Assembly (NCBI GenBank): GCA_010909165.1
Contig: MU008175.1
Span: 673,370 to 737,369, forward strand
Source: Anthoceros angustus
Lineage: Eukaryota > Streptophyta > Anthocerotopsida > Anthocerotales > Anthocerotaceae
DNA length: 64,000 nt
Direction of reading: 5' to 3'
The notes beneath the pieces were generated by a model that was given only the letters and a program-made list of their open reading frames with translations, searched no databases and was not told where the DNA came from. Shown here in pieces: positions 33,993 through 44,118 of the stretch. Both the position numbers and the translations under genes were made by a program. The number at the start of each line of letters is the position of its first letter. The stretch's first letter is position 1.

Positions 33993-36900
33993 ATGATCGC
34001 AATGCCAGGCATGTTGAAGGGAGAAAGCCAGTCTCCATCGCACTCCCGCTCCCACTCCCCGTCCCTCTCGCTCTTCCCGCACGGCCCTGATCACCCCCAC
34101 CCCAATTTCTTCGCGCACCTGGCCGCCGCCTCGCAGGCCAACTCCTCGGCGGTGCCTCCTCTCCCGCACGGCCTGCTCGCGCATCTCTCTGCCTCATCCG
34201 CTTCCAAGTCGCTGCAGCCGGCTCCCCGATGGCACACGGATCCGCCTGCCTGCTCCTGGTCGGATCAGCCGCTTCCCCTGGCCCAGCCTGCTTCGTCCGG
34301 GGACCATCCGGCTCCTCCTCCCGCTCACCGGCATCCACACCCGCTGCCCTGGATCAAGGCCTCCGCCTCTCCGTCCCCCGTTCCCTCTTCTTCCCCCTTC
34401 CACCCTCCTTCCGCCCACAAGCCCAGCCACGGAGCCTCGCTTCCCCTGCCGCTCCCGCTGCCTCTGCCGATGCCGGCGTCCCTGCCTTTGCCGCTGCCTT
34501 TGCCTGTGCCTGTGCCCACTCTCTCTGGTCAAATTCTGGACTCCGCGCACCCGTCCTCCAACCCGCTCTTCGCCCCCTTCTTCTCCTCCTTCTCGCCTCC
34601 CCCGCTCTCCGACCTGCAGCATCTGGGTCAGGGTCACTTCAGCACCCGCCTCTCCAATGCTGGCGTCAAGCCGCCTCAGCCTCCGCCTCCGCCTTCTCCT
34701 GATCTCTCCAACCTGCTTCACGCCGCTCCTCAGCCAACTCCCTCCAGTATGGACCCTCTCTTCAATCCGCACTCCAACCGCTTCTCCAACATGCAGTCCC
34801 AGCTGCAGCTGCGTAGCCCTGCCTTTCCTGACGCTCCAACTCCCCGGTCCAGCCCTCTCCCGCAGCATTACGCACCCGATCCTCCCCCCATTGCTCTCAC
34901 CAACAACCATGCCCAGGCCCTGGCCGCCGCCAATCTGCCCAATTTCGCTCCTCCTTTTGCCTTCTCCCACTCCAGGCAGCAACCCCCTTCCGCTCACCAC
35001 CACAACCAGCCGCAGCCGCAGCCGCAGCCTCAGCCTCAGCCTGCCTTTTCTTCCTCGGATGAGGCCCGCCCCCTGGACCCTTCCTTTGCATCCTGGGCCC
35101 AGCAGCTGCAGTCGGAGGACAGAGGATTGTTCTTAATCAAGCTGCTCTTGGCCTGTGCGCAAGCGGCATCGGCCACCAACTTGAACCTCACCAACCAGAT
35201 GCTGGAGCAGCTCTCCCTCTTGTCCAACCTCACCGGAGATCCCATGCAGAGGGTGGCCACCTACTTCATGAAGGGCCTTGCTGCCAGAGTCACCAAGGCT
35301 GTGTGCCCGGGCATCTACAAGGCCCTTAACTCCACCCAGATGCCCTCCCTACCCGATCTCCTTGCTGCCAGACAGGTCTTCTTCGGGGTCTGTCCGTATT
35401 TGAAGTTTGCATTTCTGGCTGTCAATCAAGCCATCATGGATGTGATGCAAGGACACAAGATGGTGCATGTGGTGGATCTGGAGGCCATCGATGCGGTTCA
35501 GTGGGTCGCGCTCCTGCAGGTCACCATGCCTTCCTCCCCATCTCACCTGTGACTGCCATTAGCACTTCCTTCCCTTATTCTTCTCTCACACCTGCTTCTG
35601 CTTCCTTGTTTGTGTGCAGGCATTGGCTGCCCGACCAGGGGGACCACCTCACCTTCGCATCACCGGAGTGGGCGAGCGCAAGGAGCTGCTGGAAAAGCTT
35701 GGGCAACAGCTGTCTGAGGAGGCGGACAGGTTGGGTGTGCCTTTCCAGTTCCATGCTATCGTGGTCAGGCTCCAGGACCTGAAGCCGGAGATGCTCAGGG
35801 TAAAGCATGGGGAAGCGCTTGCTGTCAGCTGCGTCATGAAGCTCCACCTGCTGCTGGCCGTGGAGGAGGAGGGCAATCCCGATCCGCACTGCTCCAGTGC
35901 AGACAAACAGGTTGTGTCCCAAACGAGTGAAGGGGGCCCGCCCTTCCCTTTCCCCTTCCTCAAGGCAGCAGTGAAGGAAGAGGGCGGGTTGAGTGTGTCC
36001 ACACCTTCCCCCATGCATGGCAGGCATGGCCCTCCTCCTCCCCCTGCCCCTGCCCCTGCTCCTGCTCCTGCTCCTGTAGATGTCGGCTTGAACCTGTCCG
36101 GAACATCTCACAGCACAAGCAATGGGGCCACTTTCAGGCCGCCCAGTGCAGAGAGGAACGGTTTCACCGCTTGGGCTGCCAACACGGAAAATGGCAGGTC
36201 CAGTGCTGACAGTGAGGTCAAGAAGGAGCGTGACCTCTTCTCTCTGAATGGCAGTCGAGCTACTGGCGAACTGGGAAATGATTCCGAGAATACCGGCAAA
36301 GGAATCGGCTTCTCCTTGTGGACATCTGCCAAAGACAAGGAGTCGTTCCCCAGGCCGAGTTCAGGCCCTCGAGATGAGGACTCCAGGCACAAAGATGGCT
36401 CCCCACGTGGAAGGAAAGGGGAGAGAAACGAAGGTGAACAGATTGGAGAGGCAGACAGGAGCAGGACGGGAACAGGAGATACCAGCGGGACGGATGCTAG
36501 CACCGTGACCGACGATGGAAGTCCTCCTTCTGACAGGCTTTCGGGAGAGGAGAAGAGGGATCTGGTGCAAAGACTCTACAACGCCAAGCATGCCCTCATG
36601 GAAAGAGTCCAGGGCGGGATAGATGTCAACAGGAGGTCGGAAGAGACTGATGGCGACATGGACAAGAGCAACCAGTCTCACAGCAGCTGGGCGGCGGGTG
36701 GGGAAATGATCGATGTAAATAGGGCCTCTGAAGAAGAGTCGGAGGAGTGTGGAAGGGGTGGCATCGACATCAACAGGTGTTTTGACAAGGAGCACACAGC
36801 ACCCATGGATATGAACACCGTGGGAGAGATGCTGGGTGCAAGAAGTGTACAGAACGTGAGCGGGAGGGACTGCAGCAGCATTGAAACCCGCCCCCGCTTT

Positions 36901-37530
36901 CAGCTTGAGCTGGAGAGGGGGATGAAGAGGAGCAGGGAACAAGTTGAAGATGCATGGAGACGGGAAGGTGACGGCAGCAAGGCCGGAGCTTCCTTCTTCG
37001 GGTGCATAGGAAATGCTGATAAGGGCAACGATTCCCGTTCCGCGGCTCTCAGTTTTCACCAAGAGAGGCAGCTCATGGCAGAGAGGGGATACCCATCTGT
37101 CGTGGAAGTGGGGCATTCGGCGGGGGAAATGCCATTTTCCGCCTTGCACCAGCACCAGCACCAGCACCAGCAACAACAACAACAACAGTACCAGCAGCAG
37201 GAGACCTCAAGGAACGATGGAGACCCCAAGGGTGGGCAGCCTCACAAAGGTTTGATGAGGGCTTTGACTGGTAACATGGCTTCGTCCACATCCAGTAAGT
37301 GCTCTAGGAGCTCCGTGGAAGGGGACAACCATCACCGGTTGTTCGAACATCACCGCATGACCAAGTCGGTGCCATCGCAGGATCCTTTTGCCCGTAAACT
37401 GGGTTTGAAGGTGAAGGAAGAGTACTCCACGGCGAGTGAAGAGTACTCTTTTAGACATAGGTCTGGTGTGACGGTGAAAGAGGAGTATCCGAATCCTTCG
37501 GTACACGGGCACGGATACAGCCATGCACAT

Positions 37531-37565
<35 letters not shown>

Positions 37566-38076
37566 AGTGGATTTCCTGTCGAGGAACTCCAACAGGCCAG
37601 CCATAGAGAGAGTGTTGCAGATGTTGAGGAGCCTCAACCCCAAGGTGATGGTTGTGGTGGAGCAGGACTCCAGCCACAACTCCTTGGGCTTGGTAGAAAG
37701 ATTCGTGCAGGCTCTGCACTACTACTGCGCCATGTTCGACTCACTGGACTCTACGCTGTCCCAGCAGAACCCAGAAAGAGTGATTTTGGAAAAGCACCTG
37801 TTGGGCCAGGAAATCCACAACATCGTGGCTTGCGAAGGCCGCGACCGATTGGAGAGGCACGAGAAGCTGGAGGTCTGGAAGAGGAGGATGGACTGGGCTG
37901 GCTTCCGGCCCCTCCATTTCTCCCAGACCACTAGTGTGCAGGCCAAGCGTCTACTCAGAAATTGCTTCAGTGATGGGTACCGGATGGTGGAGGAAAACGG
38001 GTGTCTCACCCTGTGCTGGAAGGACACCCCTCTCTTCTCGGCCTCCGCTTGGCAAACCGAGTACGCCATGGCGTGA
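33993..38076 (+). CDS. SCL3-type GRAS transcription regulator, greatly enlarged
   Basis: SCL3 proteins are nuclear GRAS regulators that act with DELLA proteins in gibberellin response and root development. Exon 1 33993-35519 and exon 2 35620-38076 join in phase 0 to 1327 residues; Arabidopsis SCL3 has about 480. Residues 1-370 are Pro/Ser/His-rich with leucine-proline repeats. The GRAS domain starts at about 378 (LIKLLLACAQAAS, MQRVATYFMKGLA), then VHVVDLEAIDAVQW (VHIID motif, about 490), PPHLRITGVGE and ALAVSCVMKLH (to about 580). It resumes at about 1165 with LNPKVMVVVEQDS and ends with RHEKLEVWKRRMDWAGF and the SAW motif (LCWKDTPLFSASAW). Between lies about 570 residues of acidic, Ser-rich and Gln-rich sequence with two poly-Gln runs, three ID(V/I)NR motifs and four (V)KxE sites. 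The frame is intact. Confidence 0.9.
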
Positions 38077-38928
38077 GCAAGTGCAAGCGCCTGCAGGAGA
38101 AGAAGGCGTGTGATCAGCCTCGATTGTGAACTCGCCTGCATGGCGAATTCACCATCGGTGCTGTCATCAACCGAGTGACAGAGGCTTCTACAGGGTTTGT
38201 GTGCTCTCACATTGTAGAGTCTTCTGTCATGTCAGGATTCCATGTATTATTTGGTTGCTGTTAGCGTCCTATAGTTTTCCTTACATTATTAGCGTGACCT
38301 TTTTTAAATGTCTTAAGGACATCGCACTGATGCTTAAGACAGTTAAAAAAAGAAGCATCGCTAGGTTCCAGCGCCAGAGAGGTTAGAGCTACTGCCCAAG
38401 TGCCATGTGAGGCCACTCACTGCATGTATTGTATGCACAGTGACTTCCTCTCACATGATATCAAGAGAGCATTTGTGTCCACATACTAGCGACGAATCCC
38501 TCCTCTGGAAAATGCATGTTTCTGCGCACAATGACGAGTCTTGTCATGAGCCCCTTTTTTGTCCTCTCTTCCCTTTCTGTCCACAACAGACAGGCTTGCC
38601 TAGTTCCTGCTCACATCACATTTGACCAACGATTCTTGTCACCGCACGTTCATCAAGAGCATCTTTCTTCTCATTTCTTGCGTCCACAACCGACTGCATG
38701 TTTCCCCAGTTCTGAGGTCACTTGGCAAAAGGAAGTCCTAGTCTTACACAACAGCCTATGCATCTTGTCCTATCCTGTCCTGTCCTGTCCTGGAGGTCCC
38801 ACATTCTCTAAGACGTGAGCTCACTGCAGAGCTGGTACAAAAGACACGCTGCACTGCTGTACATAACTCAAGTGTACATACAAATTACAATTTACAATTA
38901 CAGCGAGAAGGAGAGAGAGAGAGAGTCA
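38077..38928. other. Convergent 3' regions of SCL3-like and Em genes
   Basis: No coding region was recognised. A TCCTG pentamer tract lies at 38768-38792 and a GA tract at 38908-38926, the latter next to the Em stop codon. Confidence 0.5.
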
Positions 38929-39352
38929 TCAGTCTTTGGACTTGGTTCTGAACTTGGACTCGTCGATCTTGATGTCCTTCTCGGCCATGGCCTCCTCGGC
39001 AGACTTGCCGCCAGAGCTGAGGCCGCCTTTGCGACCCATCTCCTCGTAGCCTCCGGTTCCGAGCTGCCCGCTGCGGGTCTGCCCGCCTCGGCTGCGGCCT
39101 GACAGCAGCAGGAACAAGCAACTTGGTGAAGCGGCTACTCGGAGAGAGAACTCAAGCAGAAAAATCGCGCGAATGCATCTTTTTCGTGATCGATCGCTTG
39201 CCTTCCGCCAGGCGCTCTTGCGCCTCCAGCGATTTGCCGCCGGTGCCGCCAGGCACCACGGTCTGGCCCTGCCGCGCCTTCTCGTCCAGCTCGCGCCGCT
39301 CCTCCTCGCTCAGATGGCGCGTGGGAATATCGTGCTCATGGTGGTGGGCCAT
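38929..39352 (-). CDS. Em-type LEA protein (LEA_5 family)
   Basis: Em proteins are very hydrophilic, glycine-rich proteins that accumulate in drying seeds or vegetative tissue and protect against water loss. Exon 1 39202-39352 and exon 2 38929-39098 make 106 residues, the usual size. The signature is complete: [32 protein letters not shown], then [35 protein letters not shown] and the tail [14 protein letters not shown]. The start ATG precedes a His-rich segment, and frames upstream of it do not fit the family. The intron falls between AEG and RSRGG, as in known Em genes. It starts with GC (GAAG|GCAAGC) and ends with CAG; no nearby GT keeps the frame. Upstream ACGTGGC and CATGCA motifs suggest ABA/ABI3-type control. 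Confidence 0.92.
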
Positions 39353-39494
39353 GGCTGGGCACTTGATGCAGCAGGCCTGCAACGGGGAGCAACAGCAACG
39401 AGCAATCGCGCCGGTCTCGTCAAAGCAGGCACAGTTGCACAAGGCTCACATACCGCCGCAACAGCCACACCACGAAGTCGAACAGCATGTGGCC

Positions 39495-39874
39495 CATGCA
39501 TACACCACATTTCAGGAATCTCTGGCAGCCCAGGGAGAAATTAATCTTCACGCTTGCCACAGCCTGCCCCACGCTCGGCACTTTCAAGCCTGGCGCACTG
39601 CAGCATCATGCAACCCAGTCTCCAGGCAATTCACGGAATTTGCTACTACCGTCAAGCAGGCTGGGAGAGAGCACTGGCAGGCAGGATTTCTGAGCTGGGT
39701 ACCTGTCGCAGAACGTCCTTGCTTCCCGACTCGACCCGCGAGCTGAATGAGCTGGTTCACCACTGCGAGATTGCTTGTCAGATGCTGGCGCAGGGCTAAT
39801 GGCCCTGCAGCTGGCCTTGCCACCTCGGGTAACCGCAAGTGAGCTGGTCCCCCTTCCCGGACATGTTGCCACGT
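39495..39874 (-). promoter_or_regulatory. Candidate ABRE and RY motifs upstream of the Em gene
   Basis: On the minus strand ACGTGGC (ABRE core) lies at 39868-39874, about 520 bases before the start codon, and CATGCA (RY half-element) at 39495-39500, about 145 bases before it. In known Em promoters ABI5-type bZIP and ABI3 factors use these motifs. Each is short enough to occur by chance. Confidence 0.35.
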
Positions 39875-39879
39875 ACCTG

Positions 39880-40290
39880 CTGTCATTGTATTGTGTGGAT
39901 TGACTCTTCCTTGTTACACCAACACTGCCAGTAGTCACCTCTCGCATGCAGTCTCGCATGTTGCTACACAGATGCGGCTGCGTGAACTCGCAAATCAGTC
40001 GTTGGCACATTCGCCCGGTAAGCCAACCAGCCACTCCTTTCTGGTGGGAGACAAAAAATCGCGACTCACCACATCACGGGAAGTCTGAGTCCAAGATCGA
40101 CCTGCAAACCTCTGATTGGGGAGGCAGGAGTGATACCCAACCGCACCAACCAGACAAATACAACCTAAGTTGCCAGGCGCGCTTTCACCATTAACTGTGT
40201 ACTTGAAGCCTGATGAAGGTATTGAAAACTACGTACATAGATGCCTATGTGGGTAGTATGTGCTGATGCGACTCAAGCAACGACCGTCTC
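39880..40290. other. No recognisable gene
   Basis: Flank between the Em promoter and the end of the 1097-residue PPR gene. No motif stands out. Confidence 0.5.
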
Positions 40291-43200
40291 TTAACTGCTC
40301 GTGTCCACTTGCTCCATGCCAGCAACCTGAAAGGTTTGCACCAGGCCATCCATGTCTATCCACCAGCTCTGGCCTGCCTGCTTCCATGCCCCGATTCCGA
40401 TTCTCCTCGCCTGCACTTCATGCGCCTGCTCCCACATCTGGGCACCGGTGTATATGTTCGACATCAACACATACGCTGCAGAATCTCTCTCGTCTAACTT
40501 CACTGCTTCATCGAAAGCATGGCGTCCCACCTCCAGGTTGTTCCACTTTTGACATGCACCCAGCAGTGCACGCCAGACTGCGGCGTCAGGCGCTACAGGC
40601 ATTGTCCTTACAAAAGCTAGTGCATCATCCAGCTGGCCTGCACGGCTCAGGAGATCCACCATGCATGTGTAGTGCTCCACCGTGGGGCAGATACCATACC
40701 GACTGCTCATGGTTTCAAAGTGCTCTCGCCCCTCCTTCACCAGACCTCTATGACTGCATGCTGTTAGTATGCTAAGGAAGGTGGCGCCGGTTGGCCGTAT
40801 GTCATCCTCTCTGAGTCTCTGAAACAAGGCGAAGACTGCGCCAGTGTCTCCTTGACGAGAGTAGCCTGAAATCAGTGCATCCCAGGCGGGAACATCCTTT
40901 TCAGGCAGTTCCTCAAACACCCGCCGCGCATCAACCATGCTGCCACACTTTCCGTACATGTTTATCAAACTATTGGCTACAAGCACATCAGCTTGAAGGC
41001 CGTGTTCTTGGATCTGTGCATGAAGCTGCCTTCCCAGATCTAAAGCTGCCACATTGGCACATGCCTGCAGGACACACACAAATGTCACTGCATCAGGCGC
41101 AGTCGTCCCTTCTTGCATAGTCCTGTAAAGGCCAAGGGCTTCCTGCCCCATGCCCTGCTGCGAATATCCTCCAATCATGGCATTCCATGTCACCACATCT
41201 TTCTCAGAAAGTCCGTCAAACAGACCCCGAGCATTCTCTAGGCTGCCACACTTTGCATACATGTGTACCAAGCTGCTGGCTAGAAATGCATCCGTCTCAA
41301 GTCCTCGCTGGCGGATTTGTGCGTGAACCTGTTTCCCCGTCTCCAAAGCAGAGTTGCCCACACTTGCACATGCCTGCAGGAGGGGCACAAATGTCACAGA
41401 ATCGAGTGCAATATTGCCTTGCTCTTGCATAGCACTGTAAAGACTGAGGGCTTCCTGCCCCATCCCCTGATGGGCATAACCTGCTATCATGGCATGCCAT
41501 GCCACCACATCTTTCTGACCAAGTCCGTCAAACACGACCCTAGCATCTCTCAGGCTGCCACATTTTGCATACATGTTCACTAAACTGCTAGCTACAAACA
41601 CGTCAGCTTGAAATCCTCGTTCTCTAATTTGTGCGTGAAGCTGCTCCCCCCTATCCAAAGCTGGGATGCCCATACGGGCACATGCCTGCAGGAGGCACAC
41701 AAATGTCACAGTATCGGGTGCAACAATGCCTTCTTCCAGCATAGCGTTGTAAAGATCGAGGGCTTCCTGCCCCATGCCCTGCTGGGAATACCCTGCTATC
41801 ATGGCATTCCATGTCACAACATCTTTCTCAGCAAGTCCGTCAAACACACCCTGAGCATACTCTACGCTGCCGCACTTCGCGTACATGTTTACTAAGCTGT
41901 TCGCTACAAAACCATCAGCAAGAAGCCCTTGTTCTCTAATTTCTGAATGAAGCTGCCTGCCCTTACCCAAAGCTGGGTTGCCCACACTGGCACATGCCTG
42001 CAGGAGGCACACAAATGTTACAGAATCAGGTGCAACCATGGCTTCTTGTTGCATAGCACTGTAAAGATGAAGGGCTTCCTGGCTCATGCCCTGATGGGAA
42101 TAACCTGTTATGAGGCAAGTCCACATCACCAAATGTTTTTCACCTAGTCCATCAAACACTCGTTGAGCGTCTTCCAAGCTGCCACACTTTGCATACATGT
42201 TTATCAAACTGCTGGCTACAGCTACATCGCTTTGATGTCCTTGTTCCCTAATTTCTGCATGAAGTTGCTTCCCCCTCTCCAAAGCGAGGGTGCCCACACT
42301 TGCACATGCCTGCAGCAGGCACACAAATGTCACAGCATTGGCAGCGACCAAGCCTTCTTCTTGCATAGCACTATAAAGAGAGAGGGCTTCCTGCCCAAAT
42401 CCCTGCTGGGAATACCCTGCTATCATGGCACTCCACGTCACTACATTCTTTTGCCGAAGCCCGTCGAACAGGCCCCGAGCATCCCGCAGGCTACCACACT
42501 TTGCATACATATCTACCAAACTGCTAGCTACAAACACATCAGCTTGAAGTCCTCGTTCTCTTATCTGTGCATGAAGCTGCTTACCCTGCTCCAAAGCCGG
42601 GGTGCCAACACTGGCACATGCCTGCAGGAGGCACACAAAAGTCACAGAATTGGGCGTAACGGTTCCTTCTTCTTGCATGGCCCTGTAAAGACGAAGGGCT
42701 TCTTGCCCCATGCCCTGCTGGGAATACCCTGCTATCATGGCACTCCACGTCACCACATCCTTTTCAGGAAGCCCGTCGAACACCCTTTGGGCGTCTTCCA
42801 AGCTGCCGCACTTTGCATACATGTCCACCAAGGCACTACTGACAAACAAATCAACCTTCACGCCACTAGCCAACACATCAGCATGCACCTCCTGTCCAGA
42901 TTTCAAGTCTGCTCCCCTTGCACAAGCTTGAAGAACTGCTACAAACACATGGCCATCCGGCTTCATGGAAGACCTCCGCAATCTATGGTACAGTTGTATG
43001 GCCTGCTTCTCTTGTGCGTGTTTAACATGTGCGGATATTATGGAAGACCACATGAAAGCATCTGGGTTTGGAACCACGGTAAACACATCCAACGCTTCTT
43101 GCAACCTGCCCTGTGAAGCATACATTCGAAGGATGTGGTTGCACAGCACCGTGTCCAAAAGATGCCCCTTTTTCACAGTGAAAGCATGAACGCGGCGACC

Positions 43201-43584
43201 CAGAACAAGATCCTTCTTGCCAACACATTTCTTCAGGACACTTTGAAAGACAGATTTGGAAATAAAACAGTCTGTCTGCACCAGAAGTCCCAAAGCCTCA
43301 ACAGCCTCACTGAGCTGCCCATGCTCGCACAGTTCGCTTACAGTGTCAGCTGTTACGCACCTTTCGTATACTGCAGGCCTGCGAGGACCAGGATTATCCG
43401 GCACGATCCAGGGATCACGTTTTGAATGAGCTGGGTATCCAGCCAACGTGCTGCACCTCGCAGCTGCGTTGTTCGTCAACGGTTGGCTCCTCCCAGTCAG
43501 GTGACCGGTAGCTCTTCCTAGAATACCTGTGAACCTCCAGACAACCATGGCTCGCACCAGCACGCCCTGAACCCAGGGGTGCAA
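40291..43584 (-). CDS. Long PLS-class PPR protein, E/E+ type, no DYW
   Basis: An intronless 1097-residue PPR protein predicted to bind organelle RNA, probably as an editing specificity factor. The first 50 residues are rich in Arg, Ala and hydroxylated residues with almost no acids (VVWRFTGILGRATGH), a good mitochondrial or plastid presequence. Repeats start at about residue 90 with a diverged module (NHILRMYASQGRLQEALDVF). Seven modules of about 104 residues follow, each with (S/N)LxxMYAKCGS, FDGLxxKDVVTW, AMIAGYSQQGMGQEAL and TFVCLLQACASVG. The E domain (LLGACQKWNNLEVG, YVLMSNIYTGAQMWEQA) and a short E+ (GQSWWIDMDGLVQTF) end the protein, and no DYW is present. Compared with its two neighbours it has four extra modules. 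Confidence 0.92.
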   Translation of the reverse strand: MHPWVQGVLVRAMVVWRFTGILGRATGHLTGRSQPLTNNAAARCSTLAGYPAHSKRDPWIVPDNPGPRRPAVYERCVTADTVSELCEHGQLSEAVEALGLLVQTDCFISKSVFQSVLKKCVGKKDLVLGRRVHAFTVKKGHLLDTVLCNHILRMYASQGRLQEALDVFTVVPNPDAFMWSSIISAHVKHAQEKQAIQLYHRLRRSSMKPDGHVFVAVLQACARGADLKSGQEVHADVLASGVKVDLFVSSALVDMYAKCGSLEDAQRVFDGLPEKDVVTWSAMIAGYSQQGMGQEALRLYRAMQEEGTVTPNSVTFVCLLQACASVGTPALEQGKQLHAQIRERGLQADVFVASSLVDMYAKCGSLRDARGLFDGLRQKNVVTWSAMIAGYSQQGFGQEALSLYSAMQEEGLVAANAVTFVCLLQACASVGTLALERGKQLHAEIREQGHQSDVAVASSLINMYAKCGSLEDAQRVFDGLGEKHLVMWTCLITGYSHQGMSQEALHLYSAMQQEAMVAPDSVTFVCLLQACASVGNPALGKGRQLHSEIREQGLLADGFVANSLVNMYAKCGSVEYAQGVFDGLAEKDVVTWNAMIAGYSQQGMGQEALDLYNAMLEEGIVAPDTVTFVCLLQACARMGIPALDRGEQLHAQIRERGFQADVFVASSLVNMYAKCGSLRDARVVFDGLGQKDVVAWHAMIAGYAHQGMGQEALSLYSAMQEQGNIALDSVTFVPLLQACASVGNSALETGKQVHAQIRQRGLETDAFLASSLVHMYAKCGSLENARGLFDGLSEKDVVTWNAMIGGYSQQGMGQEALGLYRTMQEGTTAPDAVTFVCVLQACANVAALDLGRQLHAQIQEHGLQADVLVANSLINMYGKCGSMVDARRVFEELPEKDVPAWDALISGYSRQGDTGAVFALFQRLREDDIRPTGATFLSILTACSHRGLVKEGREHFETMSSRYGICPTVEHYTCMVDLLSRAGQLDDALAFVRTMPVAPDAAVWRALLGACQKWNNLEVGRHAFDEAVKLDERDSAAYVLMSNIYTGAQMWEQAHEVQARRIGIGAWKQAGQSWWIDMDGLVQTFQVAGMEQVDTSS
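40950..42880 (-). repeat. Tandem coding repeat, 312-bp unit, in the long PPR gene
   Basis: The TTTGCATACATGT-type phrase (minus strand MYAKC) recurs about every 312 bases, for example near 41254, 41563 and 42188. Flanking segments (AGGGCTTCCTGCCCCAT, CACATGCCTGCAGGAGG) recur with it. The period equals one 104-residue PPR module. Confidence 0.85.
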
Positions 43585-43622
43585 GAGGCCCTGCCTCGAA
43601 TGTTTCTATGACGAACATCACC

Positions 43623-44118
43623 TTAGCCCATGTGGCAGCAGGCTTCATTAACAGGAGAGTTCCACCGCCACTGATTGTTGCCATGTACCTCAGTTTGTCC
43701 AATTTGCCCACCACCTACTCTTGCTACCTGGCATGAGAAGCATACCTTCGTCGAATATGGTTGGTTGCACAGGACCATGTCCGACTTATACCCCGTCTTG
43801 ACGCTCAGAATATGAACACACGTCCCAGAGGCAAATCCTGACGCACACCCTCCTGGACGCACAGATTTGGAAGTCCGTCAGTCTGTGTCTACCAGAACTC
43901 CCATGCGAGCACGACCGTATTGAGCTGCCCCTGCTGTAACATAGTTTGCTCACAGCTTCAGCAGTAAGGTCCCTTTCGCATCCTGCAGGCCTGCTACCGT
44001 GGGCACGACAACCCATCTGTGCATCCAGCGTTGTACATTTGAAGCCCTCGTCCTCGGTAGAACACCCCAAAGCCCAACGGCAGTCGTCATTTAAGCATCC
44101 AAGGACTCTGTCAGCCAT
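43623..44118 (-). pseudogene. Decayed N-terminal fragment of a PPR gene
   Basis: On the minus strand the frame from 44118 reads a presequence-like region and then DLTAEAVSKLC, equal to the TAETV(R/S)xLC that precedes the repeats in the nearby PPR genes. After frame changes another frame (43623-43862) reads VHILSVKTGYKSDMVLCNQ, matching VHAFTVKKGYELDTLLCNH of those genes. The remaining modules are missing. It lies directly upstream of the 1097-aa PPR gene in the same orientation, so it is probably a partial tandem copy. Confidence 0.7.

Noticed and set aside
42163..43116. 317-codon plus-strand frame inside the long PPR gene
   Set aside because: It repeats with the PPR modules on the opposite strand and is a shadow of that gene.
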